The notes beneath the pieces are model-generated. The model saw nothing but the letters and a program-made list of their open reading frames with translations. It was not told the DNA's origin and searched no databases. 64,000 bases of DNA from Lates calcarifer (Eukaryota > Chordata > Actinopteri > Centropomidae). Position numbers and translations under genes: made by a program. The DNA is taken from positions 1,001,937-1,065,936 of the forward strand of contig NC_066856.1 of assembly GCF_001640805.2 (NCBI RefSeq). Direction: 5' to 3'. Positions 19,421 to 32,058 of the stretch are shown here, piece by piece (position 1 is the first letter of the stretch; every line of letters begins with the position of its first letter).

Positions 19421-21774
19421 CTTGTATGGCTATGATGACAAGAAAGAGCAAGCAGCCAATCTGCTGCTCCTGGCTGGGATACAAAGCCCACTAATTAAAA
19501 GTCTGTCCAGTCTGTAGTCCTCCCTCTGCAGACAACTCTTATTGGATAGGAGAGCTCACAGCCCTCTGTTTTGCATTTTGATGTCTTCATCATTGTAATT
19601 GCTGGTTAAGTCTCCCTGCATTATTGATGAGCCCATACGGTAAAAACAAACCAAACAATATGCATGCTAAACAAATGCCCTCCAGTGCACAATGTTCACA
19701 CAGGCCTTCACTGTCTAATCATTTCCACTCACAGTGTCTCAGAGTTATGCACACAAGCAGTTGCCTTTGGGTGTTTCATAGTTTCTGACTGGAAAAATGC
19801 CCGTAGGATGGTACAGGGAGGCAATTATACACTGTGTCTACAACTGCGTGTTTCTGCTCCCTTTTGTGGCATATCCAAAATGGCACATGCTGTACATAAT
19901 GCCTTTCTCTATGACGTAGAATACAGTGCATCTGTGTACTCAACAATCTCTTGTGGTGAATCTTAAAGCCCAACTTTGTTTACTGCCCGAAATAAGTGAG
20001 TCACTCTGGAGTGAAGTGTAAATTCTGCTAGAACATCGTGACTGGTGGATCAAGAAGCAGCAAAGTGTCTCCAAAAGCAGAAGTTTTTGTGGGATAATTC
20101 ACTTACTCTCTCTCATTACTGGCAGCCACCCAGTGGATGTTAAAACTGAATGTCTAGCCAGAAAGTGAGCACACTAATAGCATTAACTGGTTTACCACAG
20201 GTGTGTGATTGAAATTAGAAAATCATGATGAGCAGCGGAACTGCAGTTAGTTAGCAAGAAATCGCTGGTGAAGGAAAACACATTCTGCTTCATATGACAA
20301 GAGAACATCGATATCAAGAGTGTCTTAATGTTGGGATGGTGGTTTCTGACTGCAGCTCTGTCTCCTCTAAAAGTCTAATGTACCCAACAGTCACCCTGCC
20401 ACTGAGCAGGGCAGCAGGTGGGTCACACAGCCTTAATGAGATGTTAAAGTTATTCCATTAGTCTGGGTTTCAGTAGAGTTTTAGTATCTGTGATGGTCTG
20501 AATGCTGTTTCAGAGACCCTCTGACCCTGACAAGACTAATATTCTGGGGGGCACACTTGGCACATACACAAACACTGATGTGGACCACAGCTACTGCATA
20601 GCTGACACTCTATTTGTGTGAGTGTTGCAATGGATTTGAGGCCCCCGGTGTAAGTTACTTGTCATGCAGCATGTTGGGCTATGTCTGCCAAGTCAAATTT
20701 TATTAGTCATAAAAAAATGACAGCACAGCTCCGCAGACTGCATGAGAAACTCTTATTTATGCTGAACAGTGGATTAGAGCTGATTGATAATTGTTTATGC
20801 CCTTGGCAGTGGTGAATATGTGTATTTCAGGAAAATTCACCAAAGCCAGGACTACAAAGAGAAGGAGGGGTGCTAGCCAGTGTGCAGAAGTGGGTGGTTA
20901 GTTTAGAGATGCATATGACACAGTCTGTTTGGTAAACACACTGAACCACTTGCTCCCATTCTCTGTTCTGCAGAGACATCAAGCATGGACTGAAGTGTGA
21001 TAACACTGACACACACGCCTCAGTTATATGAAGCATAACAACATGACATCTGCTTATAACAAAGCATACATCAGTTTTTATTTCCCTTTCTTTTGATTAA
21101 AGGGTCTTTCAGAGAAATTCTGGATACTCTGTCAAATAATTTCTCAGTTGCAATTTTTTATGTCTTTAAAGCAAAGCAACACATTAAAAAAAACACAATG
21201 TTTGATTATATTTACTTCTTTTTTTAATTAACATAATGGCCTCATTTGAGAGTTGTGACAGGTTTGTGAGCAGATAAGGCTGTTCACAGTTTACTACTCA
21301 TTTACTGAGGACAAAAAAAGGCTTATTAGAAAAACTGACATCAAAGAGTGTTTTTGGATGTGTAACAAAGCAACAACTTAGCTGTAAAAAGTGATTTCAT
21401 ATTTGCATCCCTTTATCATTTGTGTTCATATAAAGTTATTCTTATGTTATTCTTGTGTTTTCTGTAGAGGTTCACAGCTTACAAAGGTTAAAAGCTTTAC
21501 AGTGAAGCTATGCATAGTCATGTACATTATATATCATTTGATGTACTCACTCTTAGTTAGTATCAGTGATAAATAATTTTATTTTCATCCACAAGATCTA
21601 CTGGTACATAAATAAGGGAACGACCAACAGTGCAGAGTGTATCCTCTGAGCTCTGACCAAGGATAAAGCATCTGTTCACTGTGTTTATCAAGTATGTTCC
21701 TGTTCCTGCACATCTACAGTACAGACTGTATCCTGATGCATATTTTATAAATAACAGACAAGGTTTTATCCTGG
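19421..21774. other. Spacer, no gene seen
   Basis: Unique-looking DNA. Chance frames on both strands at 19664-19973 overlap each other. No repeat family recognised. Confidence 0.4.
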
Positions 21775-21967
21775 ACATATCACCAGTCTACGACAGGGCT
21801 GACACATAGACACTCGCTCACATTCACACCTAGGAGCAATTTAGAGTCACCACTTAACCTGCAGGTCTTTGGATTGTTGGAGGAAGCCGGAGCCCGGCTG
21901 GAGGGTGTGAACCCAGAACCTTCCTGCTGTGACTCAACAGTGCAAACCACTGCACCTCTGTGCTGCC
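21775..21967 (-). repeat. SINE-like teleost repeat, near full length
   Basis: On plus it runs from GACAGGGCTGACACATAGAC through GCAATTTAGAGTCACCACTT, GGTCTTTGGATTGTTGGAGG and GTGTGAACCCAGAACCTTCC to AAACCACTGCACCTCTGTGC. That is the reverse complement of the family at 3193-3362, including the B-box-like region that is missing there. Confidence 0.75.
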
Positions 21968-22227
21968 ATTTAATAGAACCAGCACTGATAAATTATACTG
22001 GACATTGGGAAGAAAACTGGGAAATGGAAAGAAAGTAATCAAAGTGATTTTTACTGAACTTTTTATTGCACTCGTCCATTTAATGATATTGATATTGCCT
22101 CATCAGTCCATTTCCATGTCTTTCTGTGGTTGCACAGATTATTATTCTAAGTGTCTGACAACATTATGGATAGGATTCATACAGAGATAGACCTTTTTAT
22201 TAAATAGTAAGATGTTTTTTTTGTTTA

Positions 22228-22660
22228 ACTAGAAACATCAAAACCATTGGATTACACAGCAGAAGTTGTTCACAGTGGCTGGGTACAGATTTTTCAGTAT
22301 GACAGGGATGCTTCTTGTCTTTTTAATTTTTATGTATTTATGTCTAGAAAAGTGCAAAAAAAAAAGTGTTTTGCTGTTTGCACACAAAGAGACACATTGT
22401 GTCTGTTGCCGAGTGTTTTCCTGTTTCTGTTGTTCAGTGTGCTGTGGATCATTCATTATAATTCAGTTTGCATAATAGCATATCCACATCACCCAAACTG
22501 ATTTATTTATCTTCTCTCTGCTGTTTCAGAGAACAGATTAAATGGTGAGGCAGTGGATGTAGAACACATCCAGGAAGGAACCGAAAGGGTCAAAGTCAAG
22601 TTTCAAACTTTGAAACTACATTTACATATGATAATAAATTTGTCTTCATTTTCTGTTTCA
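22228..22660 (+). other. Two possible exon fragments, unidentified
   Basis: A long T-rich tract and TTTAACTAG lead into a segment with PLDYTAEVVHSGW, followed by a GTACAG donor-like site near 22284. A second acceptor, CTCTGCTGTTTCAG near 22529, opens LNGEAVDVEHIQEGTERVKV, which runs to a stop near 22663. Joining them as drawn does not keep the second frame. Both may be chance; listed because the two acceptors are strong. Confidence 0.12.
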
Positions 22661-22959
22661 AAGTAAGAGAAGAAATACAATGTATGAAACTGTAATTAAA
22701 TACAGATGTAACATGTGAGCCTCTACTCCAGTGATGCTGTGGCAGCTCTGTCTGTCTGCACCATGTTGGACACAGACTAATGTCAGTTATTGAAAAATGA
22801 CAACTTCCAGTGGTGAAGTAACCGTATCTGCTCTTCTATCAATAGCTTGGTCTCAGACCAACCTCAAAGGTCATGAGTTGACTCCAAACGTCTCAGCCCC
22901 AGCAGGCCTTAGTCCTAGCTTTAGACTAGGCCACCAGGAAACCGTACACTGAGCCCAAC

Positions 22960-23290
22960 CACTGATCAATGCCTTTTCAGTGTGCCCCCACCCAGCACAC
23001 AAACCACATGTGGGCGTCCAACTGCCTGCCCCCAATCCATATCTCTCTGCTTCTGTATTTACAGCAAATGAAACATTCAGACGGAAAGACGGCTGATATC
23101 GATTGGCTTGTGGGTACACTATTTTGAGTGACATTTCATAAATGGAGCCGCCTCGTGAAATAGTAATGAGCCGATGGCGATTAGCATTCAAGTTTAATAT
23201 GGCATGATTGATTAGATATTCAGATTTCATTTGGCCAAGGTTAAATATTGAAGACAAGCATATGAAATCCCACAAACAATACACAAACTA
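22960..23290. promoter_or_regulatory. Candidate conserved noncoding block (strongest by texture)
   Basis: From about 23070 to 23270 the sequence is non-repetitive, keeps CpGs, and is dense in homeodomain and related cores: ATTTCATAAATGGAGC, AATAGTAATGAGCCGATGG, GCGATTAGCATTCAAG, ATGATTGATTAGATATTC. The 137-codon minus frame that covers it (22871-23284) shows no domain and probably exists because the block has few stops. Confidence 0.35.
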
Positions 23291-24059
23291 TTGGAGGTTT
23301 TGCCTTTTATGCCGTTAACTGGTCAATGAAAACCATGCCATAAACAGCCTCCCTGCTGATGGATCATTGTAAAAAGAAATGTAGTAATGAACTGAGGTCA
23401 GTTTTCTTTGCGAGCTGCGGTGTCTCTAGTTGATACTTGAGGTGGGAAACAAAAACAACCTTGCTGTGTGGTGGAGTTAGTTTTCCCCACCTGTTTTTTT
23501 AGTCAGTACATAAAGAAATACCTGGACATGAACACATTTGTAGAGTCAGGGCAGAAGTACTTCTTAGCTTTCTAAGGATTGATGTGCATTGTTTGTATCA
23601 TATCTGTGTTCATCGATGCCTTGCCTTGGGTACACATGTTGCTTTAAAAAACCAAGGACACAGTGTAGGTAGTACACACTTAGTATTCCAGGCCTGCATG
23701 CAGAGAGAGATTGCACCTGTACAAGCTGTTAGGTGATGTCTGTGTCACTTGGATGACCACTATCTGTAGCCAAGCATTTCCTTGAGGTATGGAATTGGTC
23801 GTCTCAGGAAAATCTGATTAGTCACCGCTGACAATGCAGAGACAAGGAAATTACTTTCTTGTGCATATCATTAAAGAAAAATCAATATGACGAATGTGGT
23901 GGGGGCCCAGCTATTTATTGTGGCTGAACTAAGGGTAAGGCAGACTCTCTTTGCATTGGCCTCTTGTTATTGCATTTAATTTGTTCTCAAGACAAAAAAA
24001 CACCAAATAGTTCAGAGAGGGCTGGAGGTTCATCCTGCTTTTTCCTCTCCCTCACCATA
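23291..24059. other. Spacer, no gene seen
   Basis: No repeat, exon or frame supported. Confidence 0.4.
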
Positions 24060-24250
24060 TGACTGTAAACGCCACCAACCTATTCCAACCTGTGACTTAA
24101 TTACCTCAAAATAAAGTGGCTCATGAGGAAATACAAGTGCTACTTCAAGGTGAGACCTCCTCATACGCGTCTCTTTAATGCTCTCATTATCTGCTGGATT
24201 TAAATTCAAGGCTCGCACCACAGCGTTGTAGGAGGAAACTGAGCTAAACA
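24060..24250. promoter_or_regulatory. Candidate conserved noncoding block
   Basis: GTGACTTAATTACCTCAAAA, CTCATGAGGAAATACAAGTG, CATACGCGTCTCTTTAATGC and CTGCTGGATTTAAATTCAAG: complex, CpG-containing, with a TTAATTA core at 24097-24103. Inference from texture. Confidence 0.3.
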
Positions 24251-25465
24251 CCCACCTTTGCTTTTGTGGTGCTTCAAGAAATTCAGAGGGTCAAGTAACT
24301 GAGTAACCTTTTCTTTTGCAAATGAAATGTTTATGTGGGTGAGGGCACATGAAGACGAGGTAAGTCAAAGAAGTATAATCCCATCAAGAGTCAGAGAGGT
24401 GTTTCTAATTTGATAGAGAGAGCTCTTTAAAGTAACTGTGCTGAAATACTGCAGCACAATAAAACAATAGAGGATTTCCGGCTTTAAAAGGTGAATTTGA
24501 GCTACTAAACTCCAGATCTTCACTCACTACAGTGAGCTCTTCTAACATTAAAATAAGGAAAAACAGAAAATGATCTACACTATCTGTACCTGTCGTTAGG
24601 TTTGCTGGAGCTTCAAAGCTATACAGAGAATTACCAGAACTGGGCTGGGGGAATGAGACAACAATCTGACTTCAATGTTATACTCCAATATCAGCCATGA
24701 TAGAAAACTGTGATTTGCAGTGATTTTCCAGTTTTCTTTGGCGTATCTGTTAATTGACGTTTTGGGGAACATTCTCTCAAATCTGGAAGTTACTCCAGAT
24801 ACAAATCTTGCTAACATAGCTGAACTTGTAAACAGGTCAGGTGGTTATGTGTCACCGTCCCAGTGTCAGTGCTGGTAATGACTGCATCATTTGACACAAA
24901 AAAAACTATCACTACAAATAAATGTCCTTGTCCTGAAATAATAATTGATATTGATGCATGATAATTTCACAAAAAACATTTGTCTAGTTGCCATGGCAAT
25001 AGGCGACGCTTTAAAGCATTTGGATCAGCAGTCGTGGCAACAATGTCAGAAGGTTAGAAGAAATGAAAAACAGAATAAATGAAGAGAAATGGAATTATGA
25101 ACAATATGAATAATACAGTTCTTTTTTATATCTTAGATGTGCAGCACTTTTTCACATCATTAATGTGAGAGAACAAATGCCTCAGTGATGTGTGTGAGCA
25201 CACATTCAAGCTTGACTTCAAGCCACAACATTTTCTCCTACAGGACAGTGGGACATTAGGCCCTGTTTTGCCTCTTTACGTCCAGTGCAGTCCTGGTGTC
25301 AGGCTTACATGACTGAGAGGATACAACAATCTAATTTCAGCAACAGTAAGACAACAGTGTGACAACAGACCAGTGGCACCAGGGAGATATTAAAACTCTG
25401 ATTCAGACTTAAACAACACAGAATCTGTGCGATGGCAACATTAAAACTTCACTTATTGGGAGAAG
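24251..25465. other. Spacer, no gene seen
   Basis: AT-rich; no supported feature. Confidence 0.4.
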
Positions 25466-25655
25466 AGGATCTTAAAATAGAGCTGGACAGCAGGATCCAA
25501 TTTCCTGAAATTATACTCCATGTACTGCTGCAACATTTCAGCCTGCATTTCCTTCACATCCAAGCTGTGTGTTCAGTATTAACCAGTGTCCCACTACACA
25601 GAGGATGGTCTTGAAATAGAGCTGGTGAATAGGATTTAGTTTCCTGAAATCCACA
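25466..25655. repeat. Diverged direct repeat, about 50 bp, 136 bp apart
   Basis: AGGAT...CTTAAAATAGAGCTGG..AGGATCCAATTTCCTGAAAT (from 25466) and AGGATGGTCTTGAAATAGAGCTGG..AGGATTTAGTTTCCTGAAAT (from 25602) align with several differences. They are probably two degenerate copies of a longer local unit. Confidence 0.6.
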
Positions 25656-26005
25656 TTCTAAAATGCTTCATATGCTCTCCCACAACATCATCTGACTGTT
25701 CCTCTTTTCCTGTCTGAGGTGGATTCAGGCTGGCTCCATCCCTGGGCTCAGCATCACTATAGACAAATAAACAGTTTGATGCATGCGGTGTGTGTGAAAC
25801 AAAAACTCTGATCTCCTCAGTCAGTAGCTTCCTCGGCCTGCTGCGGCTCAGTCGTCTCAAACATGCTGCTCTTGATTCCCTCTGCAACCAGTGTGCTGCA
25901 GGCACCAGGCCTCACAGCCTCACCACCCTGCTGAACCGCTGCTGCTACCAACTCTTTTAACAGTTTTGACTTTAAATACGTTGCTTTCAATACTGAAATC
26001 ATCAA
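25640..26005 (-). other. Two overlapping minus frames, protein-like but unidentified
   Basis: Minus frame 26005-25817 (62 codons) has KSKLLKELVAAAVQQGG and ends in a QQAEEATD tail. Minus frame 25905-25636 includes NPPQTGKEEQSDDVV. Their mix of acidic, Gln and Pro residues loosely recalls the N-terminal parts of fish zinc-finger genes, but no zinc finger follows and no splice pair links them. A decayed gene piece is possible; chance is more likely. Confidence 0.12.
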
Positions 26006-26399
26006 TTAATTAATGAAATGTATTACCATGTGTTGTGTTGTGCTTTTATTTTATGAACTGTGGGAATTCAAACTGTAAATAAACAACAGCTGTAAGCTTG
26101 ATATTATCTGTTTATGCTATTCTATGGAGAAGGTTGTCTATATGAAACACAGGCAGAGGTGCTGTATGTCATCTTGTAAGATTAAGATGATATCATAGAC
26201 AAGGCAGGAAACTGTCAGAAAGACAACTTACTATAACAGAGAGCTTGTTATTAGAAAAGGGAAAGAGTTCATCCTAAAGATTAATTGGTTTGAGAGAAAG
26301 GCACCATGTTCCTGAGTTCAAGGTTTGACATTTAGTGGCAACAGGGGAGTGAACTTCATTATAAAGATTTATGAAAATGATTCAGGTAGAAAATTCCAT

Positions 26400-26610
26400 T
26401 CACCTTCCTATTATTAATTCCATCTTAAAAAGCAAACCGAATTAAGTGGTGCATTATTCTCTCTAATTATGATGTCCATATAAGCCCTTTTAAAGCAGCG
26501 ACTGAAGCTGAATAAAAGAGATGCAGAACATAAAGCTGACCAAATGGAAAATGAATCAGCTTTGTACTGGTTTCTCTTTGTTGTTCGAGTAATATCATAC
26601 AATTGAAGAA
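26400..26610. promoter_or_regulatory. Candidate conserved noncoding block
   Basis: CTCTAATTATGATGTCCATA, AAGCCCTTTTAAAGCAGCGA, TGAAGCTGAATAAAAGAGAT and GGAAAATGAATCAGC: high complexity, no repeat, several TAAT cores and a CCATATAAG-like site at 26475. Inference only. Confidence 0.3.
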
Positions 26611-28609
26611 AGAAGCTCAGACCATAGAGTTGTGTTTCTCAGCACAGTCTTGTTTGTTTCTGTAAAGCCAGCGATGGCCATTAGTACACAGGGGAGATGA
26701 GGAGGTATTGAACCATTATTGATTGCACACTAGGAAAGTCTAGTGATTTATACATATTGTCCTTTCCCAAGGTAAGCAACCAATAAGTATGAGAATGGCT
26801 GAATTCTCCACTTTTGTGTTTGTAATTATGACAGTTCCTCGTTTCCTCACTTTAGGAGATCACATCTCAGCAGCAGAGAGAGTATGATACTATAAACAGA
26901 AAGCTGAAAAGCTGTAACCTTCTTTCATGTGCACAGATACATAGATACAAGCATTAGAGTGATGCAATGCATATCATGTAACATGTAGAGGTGGTAATGT
27001 AAATGCGTAACGCATTCAAGCTGAGTAATGCACCGCGGTTTAAGGTTTACCACTAATCTACAGTTGGTGCCGAGTCACCAAGAAATGATGATGATGCCAG
27101 CAAAAGGAGAGAGGCAAGACAACATAGATGAACATGATGCAAACAAAGTCAAAATATTTAAAAAAAACTGCCTTCACTTGTAAGACCATAGAGATAATAT
27201 ATTGTATGTAATGCATCTGGTGAGCAACAGCACAAGTAAGCAAACCTCTGTTTAACCTCCACAAGGAAGCTTTAAAGGTTCTGTGTGTAACATTCAGAAA
27301 ACTCTTGATATTAATGACACCAGTGGCCATTAAGTAAACTGCAGTCAGTGCTGTTGCCCACACTCATGAGCATGGTTGTACTCCATAGGAAGGTTCCAGT
27401 GAGGATCCTTCCATTGACCAAAACAATAACATGACATACACAGAGGAAAATGTGTGCTGAGTCCTTTACATGGAAATCAGTGCACAGGCTGTTACAGGCA
27501 ACAAAGTCAGGAAGGTCTCATTCAAGTTATGTTACATTCCATTCACACATTGCCAATAAAAAAACAATTAATATAATGACTTCACATGCTTACATATAAT
27601 AGCTTTACGGAACAACTTATTTCTTATATAATTCAGTAGCATGCAAAGGCTTATGTTTTATACTTATGTTTCAGTATGTTCAAAGTTACATGTTCCAATT
27701 CTCCTCTTATTAGTGGGGATGCACTTAGAAGGTGTCATGGTATCAATGGGGCTGGGCATGTTGCTGGGGGCATCATGGGAAAATTGGCCATTGTTGAAAA
27801 AGCTAGAAAAAGACAAAAATGTAATAACATAGCTAGATGTGGTTATGAAGACTGACCAAATTCCTGTGTAACACCCACAGAATGACACAACCTTTTAAAC
27901 AGACATTATAAACAGACAATATAATTCTTATTTTGATACAGTATGTAGTATGAGTGAGCTGATTGCAACTAAAACCAGGTAACATGATTCTGCCTGAGAG
28001 ATGAAGTGTGTATGAATTTGTTTCAGGGTGTCAAAACCCCACACCAGCACTATTTCCTGTTAGACCCTATTCAGGGGAAGGAGCCAAAATTAACTTAGAT
28101 TCATTTTGGGCCATATTTTCCTTAATTTGCCATCTGTGCTTGTTTAGACTGGAGGTATCTGGACTCACATGAGAGCGTTCACAAATCTTCCACAAAGTCC
28201 TGCTTTCAAAGTGCTGGAAGGCCCAGAGAGAGCTGACATGTGGGGGGGTTCATGTGCAAGAAATTTCCATTCACACAAAAGCCTGCAGACATTCTCTTGT
28301 GCACTGCTTTTTTCTTTCCTGACTCAACTGCTGTTTAATTTAACAGTTGATATCTGGGTAATCACTGATCACTAATCAGTTTTTCACCAGCTCCATTTGT
28401 ATACATCATAGATATAGATAGCTATAAGGCTTGCCTCTTTAAAGTCAACCAGAATAAAAGATCCCCTACAACTACATGATCACATTTACCTCCAGCACAC
28501 ACAAACACCAGCACACACACATAAAGCAGTGACAAAAGGTCTGTGCTAAAAAAATTGACTGGTTTCTATTTTCAAGTTTCAAGGTGAGCACTGTCGTGGA
28601 GACATCAGG
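26611..28609. other. Spacer, no gene seen; possible old repeat near 27260-27400
   Basis: AAGGTTCTGTGTGTAACATT and ACACCAGTGGCCATTAAGTA (27273-27340) look like a dispersed repeat that I half-recognise but cannot name. The 101-codon minus frame 27058-27363 lies in it. Confidence 0.3.
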
Positions 28610-28890
28610 TTTCTTATTACTTGGCTAAGCAGGCTCCCTTATTAGGGATTCTGGTTGGACGCATCTTCTCCAAGAATCCTAATTAGTGTGACTTTAACAA
28701 AAGACAGAGGATTGTGCCATCTGCCTCACATAACAAGGATTCCTCACTAATTAAAAACACCTAGGAGAGCAGTTAGGAAGTAATACCTGGTTAGGTTTGT
28801 AAGGTTAGGGAGATCTAATGAACATGAAAATGAGTAATACAGCTATAAGTTCCTCCTTTATAATGGCATGCATTGTCCCTTCAGGGAAAC
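28610..28890. promoter_or_regulatory. Candidate conserved noncoding block
   Basis: CCTAATTAGTGTGACTTTAA (28678-28697) and CACTAATTAAAAACACC (28745-28761) are two homeodomain-type cores about 70 bp apart in otherwise complex sequence. Inference only. Confidence 0.25.
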
Positions 28891-29719
28891 AAATCTGTGC
28901 ATGACAAAAACCTCTTGTTGGGTTGTTAAGACACCTGAATTATAATGACAAATGACGAAACAATATGTGTTGTCTGCACTGTCTCAGCACAATAATCAAT
29001 TTAATTTGAAATACTGATCTATAGTACTGTCGGTTTTATTATAATTCAGACATTTAGAGGACAGTGCCAGTGTTTTATTTGTTAAAGGCTGATATAGTTA
29101 AAATCAAAAATCACATATAGTGGTTTGGGATTGTGCAGTTTGAACCCCTTCAGCTACTCACTACATTTAGCTGCACAAAATATTCTGATTTTTGCCTGTA
29201 TGTCAAAAAAGACATCATCATACTGAGCTGTTATATGGCTAATGAAAATGAAGATTCTGCTTATATTCCTGTTCATTAACGTACATCTCCCCCATAACAT
29301 ATGTCCCACAGATACATCCATACTATTTTCATTGCCCTTTGGAGGAATTTTCAGCATTGTCAAACTGTTGTCTAGTTGGTTTGTTTACAACGTACAGAGC
29401 TGACTGTAAACAGGGAAAAGGCCAAAGAATGCTCCTAAAACATGAATATCTGCACATCCCACATCTTAATTGGATAATGCTAAAATTTCGTATTTTGATA
29501 CGACCTGTATCAAATTCAGAGCTATATTGCCATATTCAGAACTGAATGTGTGAATCCAGATTACATGTGTAACACAGCACTTTTCATAACAGCAAATTAC
29601 ATTTACAAGAATTATTCAAATCACCTTCCACTAACTTCTATACAACCCAACAAGAGCTGAAAAATCAATTACTCAAGCCTAACACTGGAGTACATTTACC
29701 AGTTCTATCCTCCACTGGT

Positions 29720-30040
29720 GAAACATCATCATACCAACTACTCGTAATAATCCCCAGCGAACTCAGTGAGAAGCAAAGTGAATTTCTGCAAGTCCTTAAT
29801 TGATAGTTGAGACTAAAAACTGTTCCACTTGAGAAGATAATTTGTTAGAAATGAATTTGTCACAGAGTGTTTAGTCCTCTGTGCGAGTCAAGATGAGGGA
29901 AAAAAGAGGGTCAGTAACTGTCGGCCCACGACAGCATTCAATTTCACGCCAGTTCCACCTGTGTCTAATTGGATGAAAGACAGGAAACGAAATCTGACCA
30001 TTAAGTATTTTGCTGATGATTTAGGTTCATGTGGGTTTGT
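29720..30040. promoter_or_regulatory. Candidate conserved noncoding block
   Basis: CCTTAATTGATAGTTGAGAC, GAAGATAATTTGTTAG, CTGTCGGCCCACGACAGCAT, GTGTCTAATTGGATGAAAG: CpG-retaining and motif-dense. CTGTCG...CGACAG (29919-29935) is a small inverted repeat in it. Confidence 0.27.
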
Positions 30041-30194
30041 GCTGTACTCTGCTGTTGTAAGTGCACTGAATATAAACTAAACAGATTTACATATTACCAT
30101 AATCATTAAAATATTATAATGGCTGCCATGTTCAAAGGCACTTTTCTCTGAGTTATCTTTTATTCTGCTTTAAAGCTACATGAATTGCTGTGTC

Positions 30195-30197
<3 letters not shown>

Positions 30198-30246
<49 letters not shown>
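30198..30246. repeat. Microsatellite (CA)20 then (AT)5
   Basis: Uninterrupted CA from 30198 to 30237, running into ATATATATAT. Confidence 0.97.
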
Positions 30247-31785
30247 CATCTCTACCATACCACTGCAAATGCCCTCCAGACACAGGTTTCATTTGAGCAC
30301 ATTCATTACCTTTTAATTGCCTCTAAATTGCAATGTGACCCATCACATCAATAACACTATCTTTGTAACAGGAGAAATGAACCTCAGCAGGGTTATGCTG
30401 CACATGTATGTGTGCCTGTGTGTGACTGTCTGCATGCAAATAATTGTATATGATGAGGATGATGTTTGTGTGTGGGACTGGTGTTTTTATGAGGAGTGGT
30501 TTAATTTCTGGAGAAAGGGGGAAAAGGTGTGTACAAACAGCAGCTGCGTTTGTTTGTCCTCAGCTGGAGTTGTCAGCGTGTTTTGAAAGGAGCAGATATT
30601 ACCACGATGAAGGTGAATCAAAATGTGTTTCAATTTAATCCCTTCTGATTACACACTGTTGTGCCCCACCTAAGCTTGCCAGCTCTGCTGATCTCAGACA
30701 TTCCCATGACCTTCAGTCTGTACAGAGGTAACATCCTGCTGGTTGAAACCCTTATACAATAAGATCTGATTAAAGCAGTGTTACCAATCACCAGGAATTT
30801 ACCAATAATATATTTGGCATTTTCTAAGCTGAATGCCAGAGAATATGTCGAACTCAGTGAACTTGTACAGAGTTTGTACCTGAGTAGAGGAAAACAAACA
30901 AGCAGGTCTCTCTGGGTGGTGGCAGAAGCTGCAGGATGTTAATTCCACATAAGCACATCTCTGATACAAGTTAACCTGCATATGAACTCTTCAGGCACAA
31001 ACAGCCAGATTCTTCCACTGCTGAGACTTCAGATTTAAGCTTGCTATTACAGGTAGTGCTACTGCTACTACTGTATGACTATTAGTGCGACTAGTACAAA
31101 CACTTCCACTGGTGTTAAAAATGCTCTGGCTGTCAGTATTGGAGCAGACGTCAGAGGAGGAAAAGCACAGGTGTACATAATATCATTAATGATGACATCA
31201 TGGCTTACTGGGACATTTGAAAAGAGCAGAGCCTTTGTTTATGTTATTAGTAAAATCTGTGATTTTCCTATGACAAGACAAAATGTCTGTGGTGAAAAGC
31301 ATTATTCCTGCTGACACTACTGCAGTTGCTACAGTTAAAATGTCTGCTCCTGCATCAGCACCTTTGGTACTACTACTGCTACCACTCCCTCTATTGCTGG
31401 TATTACTCTAGTCACAGTCACAGACTATCATTGTTGCTATATTGTTTGTTTGCTTGTTGTTGAATGTCTATTGCTAATTTTGCTACACCTACCATAACCA
31501 CTACTAGTGCTAATACCATGCAGAATTCTATTATTGGAAAATGACACAATTTTATTAAAAAGAGAAAGATAGATTTATTTCAGTCTTTGGAGAACACATC
31601 ATCAGTATTCACTAAAAGTTACTACTCAGCTTCTTTCATCCACCCACCTTAACATGCTTTGACAGAATACAGTGATCAATATTATCACAAGGGCATCGAT
31701 TAGACAAACCAGGAAAATATGTTGCTAAAAAAAAAAGAAAAAAAATGAATGAATTTAAAGTTGCATGAAGCAACTTTGTATATTC
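30247..31785. other. Spacer with scattered CTA/ACT triplet runs
   Basis: Short imperfect runs occur at 31054-31076 (GCTACTGCTACTACTG), 31309-31335, 31367-31386 and 31490-31510. No gene seen. Confidence 0.5.
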
Positions 31786-31975
31786 AATTCAGTTTCATTT
31801 TGTATAGCACCAAATCACAACACAAGTTATCTCAAGGCACTTTCATATAGAGCAGGTCTAGACTGTACTGAGAGACCCAACAGATCCCACCATGAGCAGC
31901 ACTAGGCGACTAGATATAATCTGCCTCGACCGGTTGGGTTGAGAAAAGTGTTGGTGGTAGAAATAGTGAGAGAAG
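31786..31975 (-). repeat. High-copy teleost repeat (CCCAACCGG family)
   Basis: Plus-strand order ATTCAATTCAGTTTCATTTT, ATAGCACCAAATCACAACAC, ATCTCAAGGCACTTTCATAT, CCCAACAGATCCCACCATGA, then CTGCCTCGACCGGTTGGGTT. The other end of the family, compared with 3410-3560, so the pair defines it. Internal deletions relative to the form I know. Confidence 0.7.
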
Positions 31976-32024
31976 AACATAGCGTAACATGGGTTCCATG
32001 TAAAAATGTAAAAAGTAATACCAT

Positions 32025-32058
32025 TAGTAGTAGTAGTAGTAATGATAGTAGTGATAGT
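32025..32058. repeat. Triplet microsatellite (TAG)n, imperfect
   Basis: Six exact TAG units from 32025, followed by TAATGATAGTAGTGATAG. Confidence 0.9.
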
